Source: Ga0077560 sp046330435
GTDB lineage: Bacteria; Actinomycetota; Thermoleophilia; Miltoncostaeales; Miltoncostaeaceae
Assembly: GCA_046330435.1 (NCBI GenBank)
Contig: JAXLST010000022.1
Span: 1 to 64,000 of the forward strand
DNA: 64,000 nucleotides
Direction of reading: 5' to 3'
The notes under the pieces are model-generated. The model saw only the letters and a list, made by a program, of their open reading frames with translations, was not told the DNA's origin and ran no database searches. Shown one piece after another: positions 34,611 through 42,659 of this stretch (positions are counted from its first letter, which is position 1; every line of letters starts with the position of its first letter). The position numbers and the translations under genes were made by a program.

Positions 34611-35512
34611 GCCCCGCCGCCCCGAGCCGCGTCGCCGTGGTGCTGGGCACCGGGGCGATGGGTCCGGAGATCGCCGCCGCCCTGGCGGACGCCGGGTGGC
34701 GGGTCCGGATCGCCGGCCGCACGCCGGAGCGCGCCGCCGGCGCCGCGGCGCGGGCCGCGGGGTTCGCGCGGGGTGACGGCCCCGCGCCCGAGGCGTGCGC
34801 GGCCGACGCCGCAGGCCTCGACGGCGCCCGCTTGGTGGTCGAGACGATCACCGAGGACCTGGCCGCCAAGCACGAGCTGCTGCGCGCCGTGGAGCCGCAC
34901 CTGGCGGCGGACGCGGTGATCGCGACCAACACCTCCTCCCTGCGCATCGCCGACGTCGCCGCGCCCCTCGCGCATCCCGGCCGGTTCGCGGGACTGCACT
35001 TCCTCAAGCCGGCGCACCTCACCGGTGTCGTCGAGGTGGTGCCGGGCCCCGGGACGGACGCGGCCGTCACCGCGTTCCTGGAGTGCCTCGCGCACGACAT
35101 GGGCAAGACCCCGCTGGTGGTGCGTGCCGACGTCCCGGGGTTCATCTGGAACCGCATCCAGTTCGCCGTGCTGCGGGAGTGCCTGCACATGCTGGAGGCC
35201 GGGGTGGCCAGCGCGGAGGACATCGACGCGGCGGTCGCCGCCGGCCTGGCGCCCCGCTGGATGGCGGCCGGGCCCCTCGCGACCGCGGACCTCGGGGGGC
35301 TGCGGACGTTCGCGGCGGTGTCGCGGCAGCTGTTCCCGCATCTGGCCGCCAACGCGGAGGTGCCGGAGGCCCTGACCTCGCGCGCCGAGCAGGGAGGGGC
35401 GTTCGCGTCGTGGACCGGCGGGGACGCCGCCGCCGAGGTGGCCCGCATGCGCGCCGACGCCCTGGCCGAGGGACGCCGGTTCGCCGAGCGACGGCGGGAG
35501 CTGGGCGCGTGA
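34607..35512 (+). CDS. 3-hydroxyacyl-CoA dehydrogenase-family NAD-dependent dehydrogenase
   Basis: A 301-residue protein with the N-terminal NAD fold VAVVLGTGAMGPEIAAALAD, LVVETITEDLAAKHELLRAV, ATNTSSLRIADVA and FAGLHFLKPAHLTGVVEVVPG, then the C-terminal helical domain with VPGFIWNRIQFAVLRECLHML. This pattern covers both 3-hydroxyacyl-CoA dehydrogenases and L-gulonate 3-dehydrogenase-like (lambda-crystallin) enzymes. Because it is coupled to a hydroxypyruvate-isomerase-like gene and no fatty-acid genes are near, a hydroxy-acid or sugar-acid substrate is more likely; that is inference. Confidence 0.83.
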   Translation: MSPAAPSRVAVVLGTGAMGPEIAAALADAGWRVRIAGRTPERAAGAAARAAGFARGDGPAPEACAADAAGLDGARLVVETITEDLAAKHELLRAVEPHLAADAVIATNTSSLRIADVAAPLAHPGRFAGLHFLKPAHLTGVVEVVPGPGTDAAVTAFLECLAHDMGKTPLVVRADVPGFIWNRIQFAVLRECLHMLEAGVASAEDIDAAVAAGLAPRWMAAGPLATADLGGLRTFAAVSRQLFPHLAANAEVPEALTSRAEQGGAFASWTGGDAAAEVARMRADALAEGRRFAERRRELGA

Positions 35513-36279
35513 CCGCCTGGTCGGCGCACCTGTCCACGCTGTTCACCGAGCTGCCGCCGCTGGAGCGCCCCGCCGCGGCGGCGGCCGAGGGGTTCGCCCT
35601 GTGCGAGACGTGGTGGCCGCCGGCCCCCGACCCCATGGACTGGGCCCGGGCCGTCCGCGCCGCCGGCCTGCGCGCCGCCGCGGTGAACGCCGACGGCGGG
35701 GACCTGGCCGCCGGTGAGCGCGGGTACTGCAACGACCCCGCGCGACGCGACGAGGTCGTGGCCGCCGCGGTCGCCGCCGCCGAGGTGGCCGTCGCCGGCG
35801 GCGGGTCCGCCGTGAACCTGCTCGCCGGCCGGGTGCGGCCCGGGGAGCCCCTGGAGGCGCAGCTGGCCGCCGCCGCGGACGCGGTGCGCGCGGCGGCGGA
35901 CGCCGTCGCGGCGATCGGCGGGCGCCTGGTGATCGAGCACCTCAACGCCGTGGACGTCGACCGGCCGCTCCTGCCCACCCCCGCCGACGCGGCGGCCTTC
36001 GTGGACCGCGTGGCCCATCCGGCGGTGACGGTGCTGTTCGACGCCTACCACGCCGCGATGGCCGGCCTCGATCCGGTCGCCGCCCTCGACGACGTCGCCG
36101 GCCGCATCGGGCACGTCCAGTTCGCCGACCACCCGGGCCGCGGCGCGCCGGGCACCGGGCGGCTCGACCTGGGTGCCATCACGGCCCGGCTCGCGGAGCT
36201 CGGATACGACGGCCCGGTGGGACTGGAGTTCCTTCCCGGCGGACCCACCCCGCCCGCCCTGGCCGCGCTGCCCCGCTGA
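35509..36279 (+). CDS. Hydroxypyruvate isomerase / xylose isomerase-like TIM-barrel protein
   Basis: A 256-residue TIM-barrel protein: it begins WSAHLSTLFTELPPLERPAA, has the ETWW segment, metal-site residues in LVIEHLNAVDVDRPLL (Glu), VTVLFDAYHAAMAG (Asp, His), HVQFADHPGRGAPGTG and the last Glu in VGLEFLPGG. These match the Hyi-like branch of the AP-endonuclease/xylose-isomerase superfamily. It overlaps the dehydrogenase stop as GTGA. A short sugar-acid pathway is possible; the substrate is not visible. Confidence 0.82.
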   Translation: MTAWSAHLSTLFTELPPLERPAAAAAEGFALCETWWPPAPDPMDWARAVRAAGLRAAAVNADGGDLAAGERGYCNDPARRDEVVAAAVAAAEVAVAGGGSAVNLLAGRVRPGEPLEAQLAAAADAVRAAADAVAAIGGRLVIEHLNAVDVDRPLLPTPADAAAFVDRVAHPAVTVLFDAYHAAMAGLDPVAALDDVAGRIGHVQFADHPGRGAPGTGRLDLGAITARLAELGYDGPVGLEFLPGGPTPPALAALPR

Positions 36280-36298
36280 GGACCCGGCGGGGCGGCCG

Positions 36299-36886
36299 TC
36301 AGATGAGCCCGTCGCGGAGTTCCTCGAGCACGTCGGCCCAGTAGCGCCCCGGGGCGAGGGCATCCGGGTCGACCGACGCCATCCCGCGGTGCAGCCGCCG
36401 CACCTCCCGGTGCCGGTCCACGGGGGGCCGCCGGACCGCGGGAGGGCGGAGCTCCCCGCGCCGCCTGGCCTCCAGGAGCAGCCGTGACTCCTCCGCCGAG
36501 CGGATGACCACGGGCGGGACGTCCTCGCCGAGCCGGTCGCACACCGGCCGGAAGGCCGCCAGGAAGGCGAGGAACGCGGCGAGGTCCGAGTTCACCGGTT
36601 CCGGCTCCCCGGTGGCCCCGTACGCCACGACCGCGCGGGTCGCGGGATCGACGGCCAGGCGCAGGTCCCCCGCCCATTCCTCCGCGCCGATGTCGATGAG
36701 CGGCCCCGATGGGGCGGCGACGCGGCGCGGCCGTTCGAACACCACGCCCAGGATCCGCCCGTCCAGCACCGGCAGCCCGGGATCGGCGAGCAGGGCGGCG
36801 AGGTCCGAGCGCGCGTCGAGCGACCGGCCTCGGCGGCCGTCAGCCGGATGCTCCCCGCGGCGAACCGCGCGTCGGCCATGCCGCAC
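36299..36886 (-). CDS. SUKH-like protein, N-terminus uncertain (possible frameshift)
   Basis: The body (from about 36820 down) reads SDLAALLADPGLPVLDGRIL, then IDIGAEEWAGDLRLAVDPAT, VVAYGATGEPEPVNSDLAAF, LAFLAAFRPV. The pattern of a short helix with GLP, a strand pair and NSDLAAFLAFL resembles SUKH-type (SUKH-4-like) proteins, often immunity proteins to polymorphic toxins; no toxin gene is in view. In this frame the N-terminus is arginine-rich shadow sequence. A better start, MADARFAAGSIRLTAAEA, lies in another frame at ATG 36879 and joins the body if one base is added near 36826-36829. Confidence 0.55.
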   Translation of the reverse strand: MRHGRRAVRRGEHPADGRRGRSLDARSDLAALLADPGLPVLDGRILGVVFERPRRVAAPSGPLIDIGAEEWAGDLRLAVDPATRAVVAYGATGEPEPVNSDLAAFLAFLAAFRPVCDRLGEDVPPVVIRSAEESRLLLEARRRGELRPPAVRRPPVDRHREVRRLHRGMASVDPDALAPGRYWADVLEELRDGLI

Positions 36887-36970
36887 GATCCCAGCGCGCC
36901 GGACGGGGCGTCGAGCGCCGGCGAGGTCCCGCGGCGACCGGACCCGGGGCGCCCGCGCGGGGCCGGACGG

Positions 36971-36976
36971 TAGGCT
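36971..36976 (+). promoter_or_regulatory. -10 box, probable leaderless promoter
   Basis: TAGGCT lies eight bases before the ATG at 36985, in the roughly 100-bp divergent gap. No -35 or ribosome-binding site is visible. Confidence 0.45.
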
Positions 36977-36984
36977 CGCCCGCG

Positions 36985-38001
36985 ATGCGACGGATTCGCC
37001 CCCTGTTCGTCGCCGCGCTCTGCGCGGCCGCCGCCCTGCCCGCCGCCGCCGCCGCGCTCCTGCCGGCCGCCGCCCCCGGGCAGATGTTCTCCCCGAAGAG
37101 CTTCTGGAACACCCCGCTCGACGCGCGCGGGTCGCTCAACCCGAACTCCGCCGCGATCGTCGCCGAGCTCATCCGGCAGAAGGACGCCGCCGGCGGGCCT
37201 TGGCTGAACATCGAGAGCTACAGCGTACCGATCTACCGCGTGGGGCCGAAGGTGCCCCGTGTGCGCGTGTACGAGCCGTCCGGGCTGTTCCACCGCAAGG
37301 GCAGCACCTTCCGGTGGTCCTCCCCCGTGCCGGTTCCGGCGCGGGCCCGCCCGTCCGGCGGCGACGACCTGCACGTGGTGATCTGGCAGCCGTCCAGCGA
37401 CACCATGTGGGAGTTCTGGGGCTTCAGCCGCAACGGGTCGCGCCTCACCGCCAAGGCCGGCGCCCGGATCATCGGCGTCTCGCGGTCGTCGGGCATCATC
37501 GAGGCCCCGTACGGCGCCACCGCGTCCGGCCTTCCGGCCGCCGGAGGCGTCATCACCGAGCGGGACATCCGGCGGGGCGTGATCGACCACGCCCTGGCGA
37601 TCGCGATCCCCGCCCCGCTGAAGGAGCGCCTCACCTTCCCCGCGACCCGCACCGACGGCTGGTCGGACGACCCCGCCGCCCCCATGGAGGGGCAGCGCTT
37701 CCGGCTGGACCCGTCCCTGGACGTGCGCTCGCTGGGCCTGCACCCGCTGGTGCGGATGATCGCCGAGGCCGCGCAGAAGTACGGGATCGTGGTGCGCGAC
37801 CAGTCGGGCGCCGTGGTGTTCTACGGCGAGGACCCGCGGGGCCTGGGCCGCAACGCGTTCACGCGCATCCTGGGCGGCCAGGACCGCAAGGCCCTGCTGG
37901 AGACCTTCCCCTGGGAGCGCCTGCAGGCGCTGCCGGTGCGGCCGTTCTGCTGCTGGCAGAACTGGGACTACAAGGCCCCCAGGACGATCCTCGCCCGCTG
38001 A
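36985..38001 (+). CDS. Secreted protein of unknown function
   Basis: A 338-residue exported protein with a signal peptide (RRIRPLFVAALCAAAALPAA). The mature part begins FSPKSFWNTPLDARGSLNPN and goes on with beta-rich sequence: VRVYEPSGLFHRKGSTFRWS, DDLHVVIWQPSSDTMWEFW, DIRRGVIDHALAIAIPAP, and it ends with FCCWQNWDYKAPRTILAR. The conserved-looking SFWNTPL, DHA and WDYKAP elements suggest an enzyme or binding domain, but I do not recognise a family. It stands alone behind its own promoter. Confidence 0.72.
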   Translation: MRRIRPLFVAALCAAAALPAAAAALLPAAAPGQMFSPKSFWNTPLDARGSLNPNSAAIVAELIRQKDAAGGPWLNIESYSVPIYRVGPKVPRVRVYEPSGLFHRKGSTFRWSSPVPVPARARPSGGDDLHVVIWQPSSDTMWEFWGFSRNGSRLTAKAGARIIGVSRSSGIIEAPYGATASGLPAAGGVITERDIRRGVIDHALAIAIPAPLKERLTFPATRTDGWSDDPAAPMEGQRFRLDPSLDVRSLGLHPLVRMIAEAAQKYGIVVRDQSGAVVFYGEDPRGLGRNAFTRILGGQDRKALLETFPWERLQALPVRPFCCWQNWDYKAPRTILAR

Positions 38002-38095
38002 CCCGGCGCGGGTGCGGCGGGCCGCACGCGGGTATGGTGCGGTCGCACGCGCGGCCCCCGGGCCGCGCGCCGAACCGGAAGCGGAAAAGGACGCC

Positions 38096-38395
38096 ATGCA
38101 GACCGTCATGAAGATCGGGGCCGACTCGGTCCAGTACGCAGACCGCCTGTCGGAGCTCTTCGGCACCTTCGGGGTGGACGTCAACGACGACGACGCCCTC
38201 GACCCGGTGGGGATCCTGCCGGCCTTCGTGCTGAGCGGTGCGTCCATCAGCACCGAGGCCCACACCCACGGCGACCACATGCACGTGACGAGCATCACCG
38301 TGCAGGTCCCGGACGAGCTGGAGGAGGCGTTCTACGCGACGCTGCCCCAGGTCCTGGTCGCCGAGGACGAGGACGACGAGGACGACGAGGACTGA
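38096..38395 (+). CDS. Small acidic protein, unknown function
   Basis: A 99-residue protein starting at ATG 38096 after AAAAGGA. It has mixed alpha/beta sequence with LSELFGTFGVDVNDDDALDP and a histidine-rich spot EAHTHGDHMHVTSI, and ends in the acidic tail EDEDDEDDED. The His cluster and acidic tail could bind metal ions; nothing more can be said. A perfect hairpin follows its stop. Confidence 0.6.
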   Translation: MQTVMKIGADSVQYADRLSELFGTFGVDVNDDDALDPVGILPAFVLSGASISTEAHTHGDHMHVTSITVQVPDELEEAFYATLPQVLVAEDEDDEDDED

Positions 38396-38403
38396 TCGCA
38401 GGG

Positions 38404-38439
38404 AGCGGCGGCCCGCGCCTCCACCGGCGGGCCGCCGCT
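38404..38439 (+). terminator. GC-rich hairpin without U tract
   Basis: A 13-bp perfect stem (AGCGGCGGCCCGC with its complement) and a ten-base loop begin nine bases after the stop at 38395. There is no U run, so it is a probable actinobacterial-style terminator or mRNA 3' end stabiliser. Confidence 0.5.
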
Positions 38440-38453
38440 GCCGATGAAGGGAC

Positions 38454-39032
38454 GTGACCCCGGTCCCGTCCTGGAAATGGCTCTGGCGCTATGTGACCGG
38501 AGCGCTGGTCATCGCCGTCCTCGGCGTGCGGTACTTCGCCGACGACGCCCCCCTCGCGCCGCTGCAGATGGTCGAGCTGGGCATCCACGAGTCCGGCCAC
38601 TGGTCCCTCATCTGGGCGCCGCGCACCATCTACTTCCTGGGCGGCACCGTGGCCCAGATCGCCGTCCCCCTCGCCGTGGGGGCGTACCTGGCGCTGCGCA
38701 TGCGCGACCCGCTGGGCGGCGCGGCGGGCCTGGCGTGGGCCGGGCTGTCGTGCCACGGGGCCGCGGTCTACATCGCCGACGCCCCGTACGAGCGCCTGCA
38801 GCTGGTGGGCGGCGACACCCATGACTGGGCGTGGCTGCTGGGCCCCGACGCGTTCGACGCCATCGGATCGGCCGGGGCTGTGGCGCAGACGGTCCGCACC
38901 ATGGGCGTCCTGATGGTCGTCGCCGCGGTGGCCTGGTGCGCGGTGATGCCGGTGCTGATCTCCCGCCGCGGGGAGCTGCCCCGCACGCGCGTGCCGGGCA
39001 TGCCGGCCCCGGAGCCGCCCGCCTCGGATTGA
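38454..39032 (+). CDS. Membrane protein with HEXXH motif
   Basis: A 192-residue protein with about four membrane helices. At the end of the first loop it has ELGIHESGHWSLIWAP, an HEXXH zinc-protease motif close to a helix, then FLGGTVAQIAVPLAVGAYLA, YIADAPYERLQL and the conserved-looking GGDTHDWAWLLG. This recalls a widespread family of small membrane proteins related in motif to site-2-type metalloproteases, but a second metal-binding motif of NxxPxxxxDG type is missing, so protease activity is uncertain. Start is GTG 38454 behind AAGGGA. Confidence 0.68.
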   Translation: MTPVPSWKWLWRYVTGALVIAVLGVRYFADDAPLAPLQMVELGIHESGHWSLIWAPRTIYFLGGTVAQIAVPLAVGAYLALRMRDPLGGAAGLAWAGLSCHGAAVYIADAPYERLQLVGGDTHDWAWLLGPDAFDAIGSAGAVAQTVRTMGVLMVVAAVAWCAVMPVLISRRGELPRTRVPGMPAPEPPASD

Positions 39033-39041
39033 GACGGGGCG

Positions 39042-39071
39042 GGCCGCCCGCGCACCGCGGCGCGGGCGGCC
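39042..39071. terminator. GC-rich hairpin between convergent genes
   Basis: An 11-bp perfect stem (GGCCGCCCGCG / CGCGGGCGGCC) with an eight-base loop fills the 46-bp gap between convergent genes ending at 39032 and 39079. It could serve both directions; no U tract. Confidence 0.5.
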
Positions 39072-39078
39072 GTGCGCC

Positions 39079-40110
39079 TCACTCGGCCGGGGGCCAGCGC
39101 TCCTCGGGCTTGGCCTGCTGGCCGCCGGCCAGCACCATCCGCTGCCGGCCCGGGTCCATCGCCTCGTACGGGCGGATGACCGGGGCCCGCCAGGTGACGT
39201 AGCTGCGGCACGCCGCGTCGGGGTCGTCCGGGTTCTGCCGGATGGCCTCCGCGAGGGCGTGGGCGTCGCCCAGGCCCAGGCCGGAGCTCACGCCCGTCTC
39301 CGGGCCGAAGAAGTGGGCGGAGTCGCCGATGATCACGACGCCCGGCTTCCACCACTCGGGGGCGGAGAGCAGCCGGGGCTCCGAATAGCGCACCTGGTCC
39401 ATGGAGGTGAGCCCCGAGATGCCCTTCTCGCACTCGGGCAGCAGGCGGATCCACATCTCCTTGATGGCGTCGAGGCCGGGGGCGAGGGCGGCCTCCTCCC
39501 CCACCTTCTCGCAGGTCCGCCACCCGGCCGAGCCCTGCGGCCAGCCGAGGGTGCCGATGTGGGAGCCGTCGGAGAGGTAGCCCATCGCGAACGACACGCC
39601 GCCCGGCTCGGGGCTCATCCACGTGAGGGACGCCTCGGCGAGCGGCTCGATCTTCACCTCGAGCCCGGCCATGTCCCGCACCCGGGAGCCCACGCCGTCG
39701 CACGCGACCACGAGGTCCGCCTCGTAGGTGGTGCTCGAGGAGCCGTCGTTGGAGGTCGCCACGACGCCCACCACGCGGCCGCTGTCGTCGCGCACCAGGT
39801 CGGACACCACGTGCTCGTGCACGATCGGGAGGTCCTCGGCCAGGGCGGTGAGCAGCTTGCCGACCTCCACGCACACGGCCACGGCGGAGCCGTCGGGGCG
39901 CGGGGCGATGTCCCAGCCCTGCTTGCGCACGCCGTCGAGGACGCCGATCTCCTCCAGCGGCGGGTATCCCTGGAAGCCGAGCATGTAGCCCCGGGGGACG
40001 TACGCCCCGGCCGGCATCCGCTCGATGATCACCGGTTCGAAGCCCCGCATCCGCAGCAGCCGGCCGAGCGTCATGCCGACCATGCCGCCACCGCTGATCA
40101 CGACCTTCAT
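39079..40110 (-). CDS. FAD-dependent monooxygenase (PHBH-type)
   Basis: A 343-residue flavoprotein of the p-hydroxybenzoate hydroxylase fold: the dinucleotide motif VVISGGGMVGMTLGRLLRMR, then the middle motif LVVACDGVGSRVRDMAGLE (the DG motif) and GVVIIGDSAHFFGPETGVSSGLGLGDAHALAEAI (FAD ribityl GD motif), here quoted in parts. Such enzymes hydroxylate aromatic compounds or polyketides using NAD(P)H and oxygen. ATG 40110 follows GGGAGG; a TATGCT box lies about 32 bases upstream. No metabolic neighbours indicate its substrate. Confidence 0.87.
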   Translation of the reverse strand: MKVVISGGGMVGMTLGRLLRMRGFEPVIIERMPAGAYVPRGYMLGFQGYPPLEEIGVLDGVRKQGWDIAPRPDGSAVAVCVEVGKLLTALAEDLPIVHEHVVSDLVRDDSGRVVGVVATSNDGSSSTTYEADLVVACDGVGSRVRDMAGLEVKIEPLAEASLTWMSPEPGGVSFAMGYLSDGSHIGTLGWPQGSAGWRTCEKVGEEAALAPGLDAIKEMWIRLLPECEKGISGLTSMDQVRYSEPRLLSAPEWWKPGVVIIGDSAHFFGPETGVSSGLGLGDAHALAEAIRQNPDDPDAACRSYVTWRAPVIRPYEAMDPGRQRMVLAGGQQAKPEERWPPAE

Positions 40111-40141
40111 TCGTGCCTCCCGTCGCAAAGGAACCTGATCG

Positions 40142-40147
40142 AGCATA
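40142..40147 (-). promoter_or_regulatory. -10 box of the flavin monooxygenase gene
   Basis: TATGCT on the minus strand would start RNA about 25 bases before the ATG, leaving a normal leader with the GGGAGG site. Confidence 0.4.
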
Positions 40148-40216
40148 CCCGCGGGGCATCCCCTCGGCCGCGGCTCAAGGCCCCCGGAACCGGGGCCGAT
40201 CCTCCAAAGAGCACCC

Positions 40217-42571
40217 ATGCGCGCCATCCCCTCCCAGCACGCCCGAAGCGGCGCGTCCTCGATCGCCCACGCGTCGGGCCTCGCGCGCGTCCGGCGCCTG
40301 CAGCAGCTGCAGATCGCGATCCTCGTGGCCATGGCGATCCTGGTGTCCGCGCTGGGGCTGCTCGCCGGGCGCTCGCTGCTGCACGCCACCGCCGGCCAGC
40401 GCGCGGAGAACGACTTCCTGCGCGAGCTGGTGGCCGTGCGGGACCAGGCGCGCCTCACGCAGATCGCCTATTGGCGCACCACCGCCCGCGGCCGGCAGGG
40501 GGTCACGCCCCAGCTCGGCCTGCGGCTGGCGTCCCTCACGGCGGTCTCGGAGGATCTCGCCGCCCGGCAGGCCGACGGCCTCACGGCCGGGCCCGCGGCC
40601 GCGGCCGCGGCGCGGCGCGTCGTGTCGGGCTTCGCGGTGATCTCCCGCGCGGTGGGCGTGTACCTCGCGACCACGGACCCCGCCCTGCGGCGCCGGCAGG
40701 TCGACCGGACGCTCGTCCGGGTCGACCGCCTGGGCGTGGACTACGACCGCTGGGTCGAGGCGCGCGTGGACGCGGCGAACCGCGCGTCCCAGAACCTCGA
40801 CGCGACGATCCGCCGCCTCGCGGTCGAGGGGCTGCTGGCGGTGATCGCCCTCACGGCGGTGGGGGTGGTGCTCTGGGTCGCCCTGGGTCGCACCCGCAAC
40901 CGGGTGCTCGCCCACATCGAGACGGCGCGCCGTGAGCAGGCCGCCCTGCGCCACGTGGCCGAGCTGGTCGCCCGGGAGGACGACGGGGAGTCCGTCTTCG
41001 CCGCCCTGGCGCGTGAGGTCGTGCTGCTCACCGGCGCGGAGGCCGGGTGGGTCCTGCGGATCGAGGAGGACGAGGGCGTCGTCGCGGCGGCCGCGACGGG
41101 CGGGGACCTCGACATGCTGATGGGCCGCGGGTTCCGCGGGCCGATCCTGCCGGGCGGCACCGTCGCGAACGCCCTGGCCGCCGGCGGTCCCGCGCGCACC
41201 GAGGCCGAGATGGTGCTGCCCGGGCCCATCGCCGGGGCGTTCGGGGACCGCGGCATCCGCGTCGGGCTCGCCACCCCCGTCCTGGTCGCCGGGCGGGTCT
41301 GGGGCGCGGTGGTCGTCGTCGCCAGCGACCCCGGGCGGCTGCCCGCGGGAAGCGAGGACGCGCTGCTGCCGTTCGCCCGCCTCGCCGGCCTGGCGATCGG
41401 GAACGCCGAGGCGCGGCGCCGGCTCGCCGAGCGCGCCTCCACCGACCCGCTCACCGGCCTCCCCAACCACGGGGTGTTCCACGAGCGGCTCCACGACGAG
41501 ACCGCGGTCGCGATCCGCAGCGGCGCCCGCCTGTCGCTCGCGGTCATCGACCTGGACCACTTCAAGGAGATCAACGACGCCCACGGGCACCAGACCGGTG
41601 ACCTGGTGCTCGCCGAGGTCGCCCGGCGCCTGCGCTCGGCCGCGCGGGAGGGCGAGGTCGTCGCCCGGGTGGGCGGCGAGGAGTTCGCCTGGATCATGCC
41701 GGGCACCACCGTGGACGACGCCGTCGCGGCCGCCGAGCGCGCCCGCGCCGTCATCGCCTCCGAGCCGGTCGAGGGCCTCTCCCTGTCGGCGTCGGTCGGG
41801 GTGTGCGAGCTGGACGACGCCGGCACCGCGGGCGAGCTGTTCCGCCTCGCCGACGCCGCGCTGCTGCTCGCCAAGGCGCACGGCCGGGACATGACGGTGC
41901 GGTTCGAGCCGGGGGTCCTGGACGAGCCCGACGGCGACGAGCGCCTGCGCCGCGCCGAGCGGGCGCGGACCCTCGCCGCCCTGCGGGCGCTCGCCCGCGC
42001 CGTCGACGCGCGGGACGCCGCCACCCAGCGGCACTCCGAGCGCGTCGCGGACCTCACGTTCCGCATCGCCCTGGAGCTCGGCTGGCCCGACGACCGCGCC
42101 CGGGCGCTGCGCGAGGCCGCCCTGGTGCACGACGTCGGGAAGATCGGCATCCCGGACGACGTCCTGCGAAAGCCCGCCGGCCTCACCGAGGCCGAGTTCG
42201 CGCAGGTCGCGGCCCACCCGGAGCTGGGCGCCGTCATCGTCGCCGAGGTGCTCTCACCGGAGCAGGTCGAGTGGGTGCGCCACCACCACGAGCGCGTCGA
42301 CGGGGGCGGGTACCCGGCCGGCCTGGGCGGCGAGCGGATCCCGGAGGGCGCGCGGATCCTCGCGGCGGCCGACGCGTGGGACGCGATGACGGCCGACCGG
42401 CCCTACCGGCGCGCCCTCACCCCCGCCGCCGCCCTGGCGGAATGCCGCCGCGTGGCCGGCACTCAGCTCGACGCGTCCGCGGTCGCCGCCATGGAACGGC
42501 TGGTTGCGTCCGGGGACCTGGAGGAGACGGGCGAGGAACGGCCCGGCTGGACCCTCCCCGTCACGGCCTGA
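40217..42571 (+). CDS. Membrane GAF-GGDEF-HD-GYP cyclic-di-GMP protein
   Basis: A 784-residue protein. Two membrane helices (about 32-55 and 208-232) bracket an extracytoplasmic sensor domain. A GAF-like domain (about 250-395), a GGDEF domain (about 405-565; signature VGGEEFAWIMPG) and an HD-GYP domain (about 585-750) follow, the last with ALVHDVGKIGIPD, RHHHERVDGGGYPAGL. It may make c-di-GMP (active site GGEEF) and break it down through HD-GYP, where HDVGK and the GGGYP-type loop are intact. A near-copy follows directly downstream. There is no strong ribosome-binding site before ATG 40217. Confidence 0.9.
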   Translation: MRAIPSQHARSGASSIAHASGLARVRRLQQLQIAILVAMAILVSALGLLAGRSLLHATAGQRAENDFLRELVAVRDQARLTQIAYWRTTARGRQGVTPQLGLRLASLTAVSEDLAARQADGLTAGPAAAAAARRVVSGFAVISRAVGVYLATTDPALRRRQVDRTLVRVDRLGVDYDRWVEARVDAANRASQNLDATIRRLAVEGLLAVIALTAVGVVLWVALGRTRNRVLAHIETARREQAALRHVAELVAREDDGESVFAALAREVVLLTGAEAGWVLRIEEDEGVVAAAATGGDLDMLMGRGFRGPILPGGTVANALAAGGPARTEAEMVLPGPIAGAFGDRGIRVGLATPVLVAGRVWGAVVVVASDPGRLPAGSEDALLPFARLAGLAIGNAEARRRLAERASTDPLTGLPNHGVFHERLHDETAVAIRSGARLSLAVIDLDHFKEINDAHGHQTGDLVLAEVARRLRSAAREGEVVARVGGEEFAWIMPGTTVDDAVAAAERARAVIASEPVEGLSLSASVGVCELDDAGTAGELFRLADAALLLAKAHGRDMTVRFEPGVLDEPDGDERLRRAERARTLAALRALARAVDARDAATQRHSERVADLTFRIALELGWPDDRARALREAALVHDVGKIGIPDDVLRKPAGLTEAEFAQVAAHPELGAVIVAEVLSPEQVEWVRHHHERVDGGGYPAGLGGERIPEGARILAAADAWDAMTADRPYRRALTPAAALAECRRVAGTQLDASAVAAMERLVASGDLEETGEERPGWTLPVTA

Positions 42572-42659
42572 TTCCGGGGATTCGACTGCCGGGCGATCCG
42601 GTACTACCCTAGGCGCGCCCACGGCCCCGCGGGGCCGGAAACGTCCACGTCGCGGGACC

